NCBI GenBank assembly: GCA_009789175.1
Contig: CP046866.1
Location: 496,001-560,000 of the forward strand
Length of the DNA stretch: 64,000 nt
Source of the DNA: Salinibaculum litoreum
GTDB taxonomy: Archaea > Halobacteriota > Halobacteria > Halobacteriales > Haloarculaceae
Direction: 5' to 3'
Under the pieces are notes generated by a model, which worked only from the letters and a program-made list of their open reading frames with translations, was not told the origin of the DNA and did not search any database. Below, in pieces: positions 1 through 11,267 of the stretch (its first letter is position 1; every line of letters begins with the position of its first letter). Position numbers and translations under genes: made by a program.

Positions 1-3371
<3,371 letters not shown>

Positions 3372-3505
3372 TAGTTGTTTGAAAGTCAGAAGCAAGTGTG
3401 TTGAAAACTTCGCCACCCTTGCTCGTATTAATAAGATCTCGTCGAGACTGATTTATGTCGAGCGGCATGACTTCGGAGTCTGTCGATACGACGGTGATGG
3501 CCATA

Positions 3506-4846
3506 TCAGTGCATGTCGGGACACTGTACAATCTCGTTGAGGGGCGGTGACTGCTGGCCGACAGCGGTGCCTTCTCCGATAAAAGACTCGGGGGAAACTG
3601 CCTGCTGCATCGCTTTGAGCGCGCTCTGCAGTTTCCCGCTCGTCGACCGGAGGAGTTCGTCGTCGGGCCAGGAGTGGACCCGCAGGCCATCGAAGCGCTT
3701 CGCTACTTGCTGGACGGTAGTGAGCTGGTCCAGCGCGTAATCGATCCAGTAGTCGTGGTCGGCTTGCATTCGTTTGAGTTCCGCCGCTACGTCGTCGTAG
3801 CCAGCCTGCTTGGCGGCTGCCAGACACTGCTGGAAGTTCTTGCCTCGCGGGTTGATCGGCTCGTGGAAGACGACTATCTCCCCGAGCGCCCGGAAGTAAC
3901 TTAGGAGTTCGTGGAAGTCGCCCTCGTCCATCGTCGGATAAGTTGGTGACATCGAAATATAGACCGGCACGCCGGCCTTCCGGAGACGGTCCAGTGCCTC
4001 CCAGCGGGCCATCGGCGATGGGGCGTTAGGCTCCATCGCCCGCACGAGTGGCGTTTCGAAGGAGGGTATCGACGAGCCAACGGTGACTCGGTCGCTGGCC
4101 GTCTGGAAGAGGTCGATGTCACGCACGACTGCGGGACTGCGTGTGAGAATCCGAACCGGAATGTTGTGACTGACGAGTTCGGCCACGACGCCGCGGGTGA
4201 TCTGGGCGGCCCGGCGGTCCTGATAGCAATCGGTCCCGCTGGAGAGCATCACAACGCCTCGACCACGCTTGGTCTGCTTTCGCTCGCTGGGGTCGCGCTT
4301 TTCAAGCAGGTTCCCCAGGCGCTCGGGCAGGTCGTCACGATAGAGCAAGTAGCTCCCCCAGTCGGACTGTGGGTCTTCGACGTCGGCCTGCTCGGCAAGC
4401 ATCTGATCACGGCCGTCGATCGCGGGCGTCGTCGGAACGTAACAGAACTCACAGCCGTGTTTGCAGCCGGTCACTACGTTGACGACGTGATCGCAGAGAC
4501 TCTTCGTATGGAGGTGGGATTCGCTTATCACCGATTTTGTAGGGTCTGTGTTGACGCGCACGCCACCCTCCGTAGTGCCCTGGTGGTCCATCGCACAGTC
4601 CCAGCACAACAGATTCCCCTCGCTGTCCGCGCCGAAGCGGCCGTTGAGTTCGTTCTCGCACTCCGTACACAGCAAGCCGGCCTGCCAGAGGTCCAGCCGG
4701 TCGGTGGGGTCGCCGTACTGGCGATCGAGGTCCCGCAGCGTGTCCAACGTCGGCTGGTTGTCGAAGCTCGCAACCTCAGTCCCGTCGTCAACGACGGTAA
4801 ACGTGCGGTCGAACCAGCTGTCGCCGGTCGCCCAAGCCAGGTGCAT
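3506..4846 (-). CDS. Radical SAM protein with N-terminal zinc ribbon (paralogue 1)
   Basis: This 446-residue protein carries the radical-SAM cluster motif CKHGCEFC (CX3CX2C) at about residues 128-135, in the context GCKHGCEFCYVPTTP. The region before it has two CX2C pairs (CTEC and CWDC), which look like a zinc ribbon. Later conserved pieces include SSGTDCYQD, ISMSPTYPT and FHEPINPRG. The fold resembles SplB-like or Gp37/Gp68-like radical SAM enzymes that cleave S-adenosylmethionine to start radical chemistry; the substrate is unknown. A paralogue lies 136 bp away on the opposite strand and shares long blocks such as DPTK-LSES and HEPINPRG but lacks the zinc-ribbon region. Next to a TcmP-like gene and a PLD-helicase, a role in nucleic-acid modification or defence is an inference. 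Confidence 0.82.
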   Translation of the reverse strand: MHLAWATGDSWFDRTFTVVDDGTEVASFDNQPTLDTLRDLDRQYGDPTDRLDLWQAGLLCTECENELNGRFGADSEGNLLCWDCAMDHQGTTEGGVRVNTDPTKSVISESHLHTKSLCDHVVNVVTGCKHGCEFCYVPTTPAIDGRDQMLAEQADVEDPQSDWGSYLLYRDDLPERLGNLLEKRDPSERKQTKRGRGVVMLSSGTDCYQDRRAAQITRGVVAELVSHNIPVRILTRSPAVVRDIDLFQTASDRVTVGSSIPSFETPLVRAMEPNAPSPMARWEALDRLRKAGVPVYISMSPTYPTMDEGDFHELLSYFRALGEIVVFHEPINPRGKNFQQCLAAAKQAGYDDVAAELKRMQADHDYWIDYALDQLTTVQQVAKRFDGLRVHSWPDDELLRSTSGKLQSALKAMQQAVSPESFIGEGTAVGQQSPPLNEIVQCPDMH

Positions 4847-4982
4847 AGGGATCGCCCTACTGAACGTTTAGACTGTCACTCAAAAGATGTAATCCATGTA
4901 GAGTGAAAGTGAAAGTGGAGCAGACAGCGTCTTGGCACAGCTTCTTTGGGCCTCGCCCAGAATGCTCAACATAAGATACCAC

Positions 4983-6029
4983 ATGTCCGACAAGCACGAC
5001 GGGTTACGGACCGGTGAGGACCCGACAAAGGCGATTCTCAGCGAGTCTGGACTCAACAGCAAGCACCTCTGTGACTACGTGGTCAATGTCGCCACCGGCT
5101 GTCGCCACGGCTGTAAGTTCTGTTACGTCCCCTCGACGCCGAACATCCGCACGCGACCGGACATGCTCGAAGAGGAAGTCGACGTGGAGAACGGCCAGAA
5201 AGAGTGGGGATCATACGTTCTCTATCGGGATGGCCTCGGAGAGCGGCTGGACACTCATCTGGATCGAAAACGGACCTGGAGAGAGACACGGCGCGGTCAG
5301 GGCGTCGTCGGAGTGTCCTTCTCGACGGACTGCTACATGGACGGACGGGCCGGGGCGATTACGCGCAACGTCGTCGAGGCGCTGACCAGTCACGAGAAGT
5401 ACACCCGCGTGCTGACGCGCAATCCAATCCTGGCCCTGCAGGATCTGGATGTCTTCCAGGAGGGCGGCAAATACGTGACCATCGGCTCGTCGATTCCGTG
5501 TCTGGACGCCGACCAGGTAGGTGCCATTGAGTCGAGTGCGCCTGCGCCAGAGCTTCGCTTGCGTGGACTGCAAGAGTTCAACGATCATGGCATCCAGACG
5601 TTCGTGAGTATGAGTCCGACCTATCCCACCCAGGACAAGGCCGATCTGCGGGCGCAGATGGAGGAAATCGCCGTCTGTGACCCAGCAGTGATCTTCCACG
5701 AGCCGATCAACCCTCGCGGTGGAAACTTCGAGATGACCGTACAGGCGGCGCGTGATGCTGGCGAAGACGAGTTGGCTGCGTCATTGGATGCTCTTCGGGA
5801 CCGAGAACAATGGATCGAGTACGCGACCAACCATCTCCAGTGGATGCAGGAACTGGGACGGGAGCTGGAGTTGCCGGTACACCTATGGCCGGACAAACAA
5901 CTGATCAAGTACGTCACCGAGGAAGAGGCGGCGTGGTTGCAGTCGTGGCGTGATCGACAATCACCCGAAGAGTTCGCCGAGCGAGAGGTTCCTAGTGGAA
6001 CACCACCTTCCATTCCCTTAAGACCCTAA
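4983..6029 (+). CDS. Radical SAM protein (paralogue 2)
   Basis: I chose the ATG that opens with MSDKHDG, giving 348 residues; in-frame ATGs lie 21 and 51 bp upstream and cannot be excluded. The cluster motif is CRHGCKFC (CX3CX2C), followed by YVPSTPNI. The SFSTDCYMD, SMSPTYPTQ and IFHEPINPRGGNF blocks match the divergent neighbour almost one for one, so the two are paralogues. This copy starts directly at the DPTKAILSES block and has no zinc-ribbon extension. It is followed on the same strand, after 116 bp, by the TcmP-like gene. Known pairs of CX3CX2C radical-SAM-like proteins with TcmP suggest these two act together; the reaction is not known. Confidence 0.82.
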   Translation: MSDKHDGLRTGEDPTKAILSESGLNSKHLCDYVVNVATGCRHGCKFCYVPSTPNIRTRPDMLEEEVDVENGQKEWGSYVLYRDGLGERLDTHLDRKRTWRETRRGQGVVGVSFSTDCYMDGRAGAITRNVVEALTSHEKYTRVLTRNPILALQDLDVFQEGGKYVTIGSSIPCLDADQVGAIESSAPAPELRLRGLQEFNDHGIQTFVSMSPTYPTQDKADLRAQMEEIAVCDPAVIFHEPINPRGGNFEMTVQAARDAGEDELAASLDALRDREQWIEYATNHLQWMQELGRELELPVHLWPDKQLIKYVTEEEAAWLQSWRDRQSPEEFAEREVPSGTPPSIPLRP

Positions 6030-6105
6030 TGCTACTGACACCCGATAATAACGATCAAGAGGGTATCCCTTACCTCATATACCATCTCTCAGACTATTCG
6101 GCAGA

Positions 6106-6115
6106 ATAAAATATT
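6106..6115 (+). promoter_or_regulatory. Candidate TATA box for the TcmP-like gene
   Basis: An AT-only stretch (ataaaatatt) is centred about 35 bp upstream of the ATG at 6146, which would place transcription start about 10 nt before the start codon. This spacing fits haloarchaeal short-leader transcripts. It supports choosing ATG 6146 over an upstream TTG at 6131 and suggests the TcmP gene can be transcribed independently of the radical-SAM gene. Confidence 0.45.
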
Positions 6116-6145
6116 GTAAGCTACAATCTGTTGCTGCCCTTACTC

Positions 6146-7309
6146 ATGCCACTGCCTGACGATGCTGATGATAAATGGATCTATAAACCTCATACAGCAG
6201 CTAAGCATGAAGTATTGCAGAAGTATCTACACCCTTGGACAAATAAATTGACGAGTTACAACAAATCAGCACATCAACCAAATAAAGTACGTGTCGTCGA
6301 CTGCTTTGCAGGGCGTGGAAACTATACGAAAGCCGAAGGGACTGACCCGTTGAATCTTGAGTTCGTGGACTCCCCAACAGAATATCCAGGATCACCACAG
6401 CTTATCTTAGATCGGCTGACTGATCGGTCGAACCAATATGATACAGCTGAGTGCGTCTTTATTGAGGCAAATAAAAACAACTACCAAACACTTGACGAGA
6501 CAATTCAGCAAACAACAGGCTATGATAGCCAGATTTCGGTAGACTGTAAGCACGGGAAATTCCAGAACAAGGTCCTTAATGTGGTCGAGAGTACAGATGG
6601 CAGTGACTGCCCGACGTTCTTTTTTATTGACCCGTTTGGTTTCAAAAGCCTGGATTACGACGTAATCACCGAGATCGGCTCAACACCACAGTTCGAATTT
6701 CTCATTACTTTCATGTCGAGAGATATGAATCGGTTCCTTGAGTCTGAAGACCATGAAAACGCGCTCAATGGAGTGTTCGGACACAATCACTGGCGGGATG
6801 AGATAGAAACCTACGATCCGACAAACTGGGAGCCACTTGTCGAGTATTACACCGAGCAGCTGGAGGAAAATGGCCCTAAAGAAACGTTCGAATACAAGAT
6901 TACAGAACCAGAAACTACCCAGACGGTCTACTATCTGGTATTCGGGACGAATCACCCGAATGGGCTCAAAACTATGCGGGAAGTGATGAGCTACTGTGGG
7001 ACAGGAAAGTTCGCATATGCTCCAAAGCAGCCCGAATACGACCGAGAACAGGCTCGTCTCTTTGGTGGAGGCACGAAGGATTTCCTCCTAGATCGGTTTG
7101 GGGAATACATTATCACGTTTGACAAACTTGTTGAGACCTGTACGGAGGAGCGTCGCTATGCGGATGCGACCGAATCTGATTATCGGGACGCACTTCGTGA
7201 ACTTGAGGAAGAGGGAAAGGTGGATATCCAACGAATTACGTCGGAGAATACTGGGATTCAAGGAAGTGATTTGATTGACTTCCATGATTCCGATAAATTT
7301 GGTGGATAG
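6146..7309 (+). CDS. tcmP: Three-Cys-motif partner protein TcmP-like (methyltransferase fold)
   Basis: The 387-residue product opens with DKWIYKPHTAAKHEVLQ-type sequence, then VVDCFAGRGNY (SAM-binding motif I-like, about residues 50-60) and TFFFIDPFGFK (motif IV-like, DPFG, about 160-170), followed by FEFLITFMSRDMNRF. These are hallmarks of the TcmP family, described as partners of a CX3CX2C three-Cys-motif, radical-SAM-like protein. The DPFG sits where adenine methyltransferases have DPPY/NPPF, so nucleic-acid methyl transfer is possible but unproven. The C-terminal 80 residues look like a winged helix (FDKLVETCTEERRYADATESDYRDALRELEEEGKV has that pattern in pieces). The gene is visibly more AT-rich than the helicase and radical-SAM genes, which hints at separate acquisition. 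Confidence 0.8.
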   Translation: MPLPDDADDKWIYKPHTAAKHEVLQKYLHPWTNKLTSYNKSAHQPNKVRVVDCFAGRGNYTKAEGTDPLNLEFVDSPTEYPGSPQLILDRLTDRSNQYDTAECVFIEANKNNYQTLDETIQQTTGYDSQISVDCKHGKFQNKVLNVVESTDGSDCPTFFFIDPFGFKSLDYDVITEIGSTPQFEFLITFMSRDMNRFLESEDHENALNGVFGHNHWRDEIETYDPTNWEPLVEYYTEQLEENGPKETFEYKITEPETTQTVYYLVFGTNHPNGLKTMREVMSYCGTGKFAYAPKQPEYDREQARLFGGGTKDFLLDRFGEYIITFDKLVETCTEERRYADATESDYRDALRELEEEGKVDIQRITSENTGIQGSDLIDFHDSDKFGG

Positions 7310-7713
7310 GTATTGCATGGTTTAGCGCCCAGCGGTCCGTTTAGTTCTCCCCAGTCGCTGGGCTGAAGCAACCTGCAGCAATTGTCGGACGATATGCCGG
7401 ACGACAGAGGTCTTGGCCCATGAGGACCATAGGACAGAGACCTACACTACTGTGGAGAGTGTGGTCTGTTGCTCTCGACCAACGAATACGAGACCTAGAA
7501 AGAGGTTACCGGCAGGTGATATGGGCGGTTTAGAAGCACGGAGCGGTGAATATTGAAGGACGTTACGGCTCTCATTTAGACTTTGGTGGCCGGGAATTTA
7601 CTCAGCGAATGGCTCCGCCAATCCTCTCAGTGCCCCGGTACAGGGGGCTGGAAGGTCCGATATCGGTCAACCTTGTGAGAATTTTTCGCGGATGACGAAC
7701 CAGTACGGCAGTA
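7310..7713. other. Intergenic region with no convincing gene
   Basis: About 400 bp separates the TcmP stop from the convergent regulator. It begins with a short dyad (gcccagcg ... cgctgggc, about 7326-7364) that could terminate TcmP transcription. The longest candidate is about 37 codons from an ATG near 7420 with no recognisable features. The region is probably decayed sequence. Confidence 0.4.
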
Positions 7714-7953
7714 TTAAGAAGGTGGAGGTATCTCCTCTTCGTCAATCTCTCCAGACAGATACGAACGTCCCTTCTCGGAGATCGCGTAGTATGCCCCATT
7801 CGTTTGTTCGATCAATCCCGCCTCAACGAGTTTCGAAATTCGACGAGAGACCCAGTTGCGTGTATAATCGAGGTTCACTGCAATGACAGCAGGCGAGAGA
7901 ATCAGATCAGACTCCTCTAAGAGTTCGAGGATCCGGTCGTCGGTCTGATTCAT
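7714..7953 (-). CDS. Small winged-helix regulator (phiH1-repressor-like)
   Basis: Starting at MNQTDDRILEL gives 79 residues; a start 30 bp upstream is possible but adds atypical sequence. The product is a single winged helix: DDRILELLEESDLILSP-type helix 1, a recognition region NWVSRRISKLVEAGLIE, then a wing with YYAISEKGRSYLSGE. It matches the small haloarchaeal PhiH1-type repressors common in plasmids and proviruses. It is convergent with TcmP and divergent from the DUF7344-like gene, so it may control the latter. Target operator unknown. Confidence 0.75.
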   Translation of the reverse strand: MNQTDDRILELLEESDLILSPAVIAVNLDYTRNWVSRRISKLVEAGLIEQTNGAYYAISEKGRSYLSGEIDEEEIPPPS

Positions 7954-8108
7954 CCACGGGACTCTCGGCCGCACACCGCTCACTTCTCTCCCTGAATAAA
8001 ACCGCTACTGAAGCGGATTTTACCATACAATTTTACGTGTTTGGTAATACACGATTTAATGTATGAACGCGAAGCAAAGCGATACGAGTCACACCAAGAT
8101 GTCCAAGC

Positions 8109-8495
8109 ATGGGTGACGACAGACTCGAGGCGTCGCTGTCTGGAATGTACCATGCGCTTCGTGCAACGCGGCGACGTCGGGTCGTGAGGAACCTCAGCGA
8201 GGAAGATGAAAATTCCATCTCGGTCCGACTGCTGGCCAAAGAAATTGCTGCACAGGAACACAGCATTCCTCAACAGCGCGCGACCGGTGAACCGTACCGG
8301 AACGTGTACAACGCTCTTTCACAGACACATCTGCCAGCACTTTCGAAGGCTGGGATCATCATCTATGACCCCGATAGACAGAATGTTCTACCGGGGCCAA
8401 ATCTCGAACTAGCTGCGCTGCTCGTTGATATCACTCGCCCGACGATAACGCTACTGTACGAAGACCCGGACGACGACTTACTCTGGTCAGAGTAA
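8109..8495 (+). CDS. DUF7344-like haloarchaeal winged-helix protein
   Basis: This 128-residue acidic protein has the pattern of haloarchaeal DUF7344 proteins: an N-terminal helix (YHALRATRRRRVVRNL), a middle NVYNALSQTHLPALSKAGII stretch ending in YDPDRQNV, and a short C-terminal tail. The HLPxLxxxGxIxYD signature is typical of a DNA-binding winged helix. It stands alone between the divergent phiH1-like regulator and the Cas4-like nuclease, 82 bp upstream of the latter and on the same strand. I infer a regulatory role in this accessory segment, without evidence for a target. Confidence 0.7.
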   Translation: MGDDRLEASLSGMYHALRATRRRRVVRNLSEEDENSISVRLLAKEIAAQEHSIPQQRATGEPYRNVYNALSQTHLPALSKAGIIIYDPDRQNVLPGPNLELAALLVDITRPTITLLYEDPDDDLLWSE

Positions 8496-8577
8496 GAACC
8501 ACAATGAGCGATTGAGCAAGTAGGTAGCCGTCGTTTCGAGAGATACCGCCGGAGAACGAGACCGGAGCCAAACGACA

Positions 8578-9651
8578 ATGATTACTGAGACACACTCACC
8601 GGAGTCTGATTCGCCAGATATTACGAGATATCTGGGCCAACTCTCGGCACAAAGCTTCCGCCAGTGGTATCGAGAGCGGGAGTATCGACAAAATATCGAG
8701 AACGGAAAGCCCTATTTCAACGGCGCAGCATCTGTCCCGGACCCAGAGCAACACAGTCCGAGTCAACTGCTGCAGTGTCATCGGAAAACCGTCTACCGCC
8801 AGGAGAATGCACCAGAGGAGAATTCAGACCCAGCTGGGATTTTCTGGTTCGGAACTCGTTTTGAGGAGGATATCATCTTTCCATTCTTCCGCGAGGTACT
8901 CACAGAGGACGGTACATACGTCCGGAATTCTGTCTGGGTCGATTATACGATCCAAACAGACGCTGGAGACATCTGCATCAAGGGGTCGACAGATCCCCTG
9001 ATTGTTGATGCTGATGCTGTCCCGATTCTCCCGACGGAGATCAAGACCAAAGCTTCACTCGAGAATGTGGATTCGCCAAACCGCCATCATCGCGCACAGT
9101 TCCACGCGTACATGCACGGGCTCTGTGAGAAATACGATATCGAGTTGAATGGAGGTGTCATTCTCTATGGTTCCCGAGAATCACTCGACGTGCAGAGTTT
9201 CTACGTCGAGTTTGACCAAGACTTCTGGGACGAGACAGTGACTGAGTGGGCCCGATCGCATACCGAGTACCGCCTGAAAGACACGCTTCCGCCAGCGGAT
9301 CCGGAATACAGCTGGGAATGCAAATTCTGTGACTACAGACAACGATGCGGGAAGGGAAATTCAGAGCACACCGATCGCGGACCACGTGGATTTCTACAGG
9401 GCGTCGAAGATTATCCTCGAGAGAAGGTCATTGGGTACCTGGAAGGGCATCCGCAAGAGAGGTTAACTCCCTCACTGGCTAGCCAGTATCCAGATCTGGT
9501 CGATGTTCACGGAGTCCGTGACTGGTACTGCAAAAGCTGTGAGTCGGAACTAAACTCAGTCGATCACATCGGGTTAGAGGAAGTGTCTGCTTTGGGAGGA
9601 TGTGCAACAACCCGAAGCAGACAGCGAAATAGAGGAAGAGCACCTGCTTAA
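8578..9651 (+). CDS. Cas4/RecB-like PD-(D/E)XK nuclease, C-terminus replaced by IS
   Basis: The product resembles Cas4-type nucleases: an early cysteine in LLQCHRKTVYRQ, an acidic pocket with GSTDPLIVD, the catalytic EIKTKAS (E-x-K), HRAQFHAYMHGL, and a cysteine cluster CKFCDYRQRCG that with the first Cys could bind an Fe-S cluster. Such enzymes cut or resect DNA ends. A further pair, YCKSCE, near residue 321 looks like the start of a zinc ribbon. Native sequence stops at about residue 326, where ISH3 copy A begins at 9557; the last 30 or so codons are read from IS DNA. The lost 3' part is not found to the right of the IS. The gene is not next to any CRISPR array or other cas gene, so a CRISPR adaptation role is not supported. 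Confidence 0.75.
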   Translation: MITETHSPESDSPDITRYLGQLSAQSFRQWYREREYRQNIENGKPYFNGAASVPDPEQHSPSQLLQCHRKTVYRQENAPEENSDPAGIFWFGTRFEEDIIFPFFREVLTEDGTYVRNSVWVDYTIQTDAGDICIKGSTDPLIVDADAVPILPTEIKTKASLENVDSPNRHHRAQFHAYMHGLCEKYDIELNGGVILYGSRESLDVQSFYVEFDQDFWDETVTEWARSHTEYRLKDTLPPADPEYSWECKFCDYRQRCGKGNSEHTDRGPRGFLQGVEDYPREKVIGYLEGHPQERLTPSLASQYPDLVDVHGVRDWYCKSCESELNSVDHIGLEEVSALGGCATTRSRQRNRGRAPA

Positions 9652-10747
9652 TTTTGTCGTCAACAGCCTCGACGAAGAGCTTGCGATAGACCTCGGTGAT
9701 GACGTCAAGGTCACGACAGAGACGTTGTACGAGGTCCTCGCCGGCGCCAGCGCCGGCGGGACCTCAATCAACCACGTCTGCGAAACGACCGGCGACTCGC
9801 CACACGCCAATACCGTCCGGGGACATCTCACCGAGCAGTTTGAGCTTGACTCGGTTGAGGCAGTTGGGGACACGCTCCTGCAGCGAGATGCGCTTGCGAC
9901 ACTTCCAGATCGACCGGTGGAGGTCTGTGCAGACCTCCACCTCGATCCCTACTACGGCGACGAAGACGAGACAGAGGCGCTGTACTTCTCGCAGGCGAAA
10001 CGAGGAACCACAACGTTTCATGCGTACGCGACGCTGTACGTACGAGTACGCAACAAACGATACACGCTGGCGGTGCGCCAGCTCGTCGCTGGCGACACCA
10101 CCAGCGATGTCCTCGCTGAGTTTCTCGAACTGCTCGACGGCCTTGACCTCAGCGTCAAGGCCGTCTACCTTGATCGTGGATTCTACAACAGCACCTGTCT
10201 CGGACTGCTGTACGCCCACAACTACGCCTATGCAATGCCGATTGTCAAGTGGGGCGAGACGATTCAAAACGAACTCAACAGGGGCTGGAGCCGCGAGATC
10301 GAGCACGATCTCGCCGGCGAGGTAACGTTCCCTGTGTTCATCGATTGTGTGTACCAGCAAGGGCGGTACGATGAACACGGAGTGGCGCGTCACGGCTACG
10401 CCGCTGACGCGCCGTTCATCGACACACCACGAGATGCTCGAGAGCACTACAGCAAGCGTTTCGGCATCGAGTCAAGCTACCGATTAGCCAAGCAGAGCCT
10501 CGCGTTCACCAGTTCTCAAGACGCTGGCCTGCGGCTAGTGATGTTTGTCGTGAGTCTGTTGCTGCAGAACAGCTGGCGGTATCTGCATTGGAGGTACGTG
10601 GCGGCGCCCCGCCGCGGGGGGCGCCGCCTCTGGAGATGGCCGTTCGCGGAGTTTTGTGAGATGGTGTTGCGGGCCGCTTGGACAGCGCTTGGTGTGCGTA
10701 GAGCAGTCCCAGCGAACCAGTCACTCGACGACCGGTTCTTCCGGTAG
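9602..10747 (+). CDS. ISH3-family DDE transposase (copy A)
   Basis: A 381-residue transposase with a GTG start just inside the left end. Candidate catalytic acids are the D in CADLHLDPYYGDE (about residue 110), the D in YLDRGFYN (about 195) and the E in RFGIESSYRLAK (about 290), an order and spacing typical of the IS4-like RNase H fold. The YR signature after the E (ESSYRLAK) supports this. It catalyses cut-and-paste movement through the 15-bp ends. The protein is identical in all three copies, so spread was recent. Confidence 0.9.
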   Translation: MQQPEADSEIEEEHLLNFVVNSLDEELAIDLGDDVKVTTETLYEVLAGASAGGTSINHVCETTGDSPHANTVRGHLTEQFELDSVEAVGDTLLQRDALATLPDRPVEVCADLHLDPYYGDEDETEALYFSQAKRGTTTFHAYATLYVRVRNKRYTLAVRQLVAGDTTSDVLAEFLELLDGLDLSVKAVYLDRGFYNSTCLGLLYAHNYAYAMPIVKWGETIQNELNRGWSREIEHDLAGEVTFPVFIDCVYQQGRYDEHGVARHGYAADAPFIDTPRDAREHYSKRFGIESSYRLAKQSLAFTSSQDAGLRLVMFVVSLLLQNSWRYLHWRYVAAPRRGGRRLWRWPFAEFCEMVLRAAWTALGVRRAVPANQSLDDRFFR

Positions 10748-10792
10748 CTGTCCACCGATCCGGACAGCGGTCGTGAGTGGCGACACTGTCGC

Positions 10793-10815
10793 GTCGGCGG
10801 CGATCCGCCGCCGAC
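10793..10815 (+). terminator. GC-rich hairpin in ISH3 tail (possible terminator)
   Basis: A 9-bp stem (gtcggcggc / gccgccgac) with a 5-nt loop follows the transposase stop by 45 bp and recurs in every copy. A smaller dyad (ctgtcc ... ggacag) lies just upstream. These could end transposase transcription or shield the IS from outside transcription. No U-tract follows, so the terminator call is tentative. Confidence 0.35.
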
Positions 10816-10970
10816 AGCGACGGTCCATGCCGAAGATCCCGCTCACTAGCGCTTCGAAGACGCTCCACGACCAGTTCAATCTGATTCACCGCCATCAGAC
10901 GAGGTTACGCGGCTGTCGATGTGATCGACTGAGTCTGCAAATCGCCTTAGCTGGAGAGTTCCTTCCAGGG

Positions 10971-11120
10971 TTAACCGCTGACGTAGGGGAGTTTAACGTG
11001 AGTTCGGTAGTCGTCTTTGTTATTCGGGGTTTTGGCTTCGCAGAAGACAACGCATGGGATTTGAATGTTTCCGACGGCATTCTGGAACTGGGAGCTAGAC
11101 GGGTCCAGATGAAGAGACAA
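10971..11120 (-). CDS. Small ORF (49 aa, TTG start) or gene remnant
   Basis: Read from TTG at 11120, this frame gives 49 residues with a well-mixed composition (includes NIQIPCVVFCEAKTPNN and ends KLPYVSG), unlike the odd composition of the alternative frames here. The frame has no ATG, and a stop lies three codons upstream of the TTG. A TATA-like cttaaaat lies about 50 bp upstream. It ends 39 bp from the right end of ISH3 copy A. It may be a true small gene or the 3' part of a gene damaged by rearrangement at the IS. No function is recognisable. Confidence 0.3.
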   Translation of the reverse strand: MSLHLDPSSSQFQNAVGNIQIPCVVFCEAKTPNNKDDYRTHVKLPYVSG

Positions 11121-11267
11121 GTGAGATTATCAACACAATCTTCATTAGAGGAGTATGCCACACCCCACTCTGATTTTAAGAACCCGACACTTCAAGTCAC
11201 CAAAACTAAACTAAGGTCGGCAGAGTAGTCACTGTAGAATCCTGGGCTACACTGATAGAGAACTCGT

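Larger units (their letters stand above)
9557..10931 (+). mobile_element. ISH3-family insertion sequence, copy A (1375 bp)
   Basis: The element is bounded by 15-bp perfect terminal inverted repeats (cagtcgatcacatcg at the left, its complement at the right). It encodes one DDE transposase and has a non-coding tail of about 180 bp. Copies B (17689-19063) and C (56041-57415) have the same length and encode the same protein. The five bases on either side (aaact left, agtct right) do not match, unlike copy B, so this copy is not a simple undisturbed insertion. It truncates the Cas4-like gene. Confidence 0.9.

Noticed and set aside
8578-9556. CRISPR-associated Cas4 assignment
   Set aside because: No CRISPR repeats or other cas genes are present in the window, and Cas4-like nucleases are frequent in mobile elements.
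10656-11228. Plus-strand frame running from the ISH3 A transposase tail into the flank
   Set aside because: It crosses the IS end and has no coherent composition; the equivalent frame after copy B leads into unrelated sequence.
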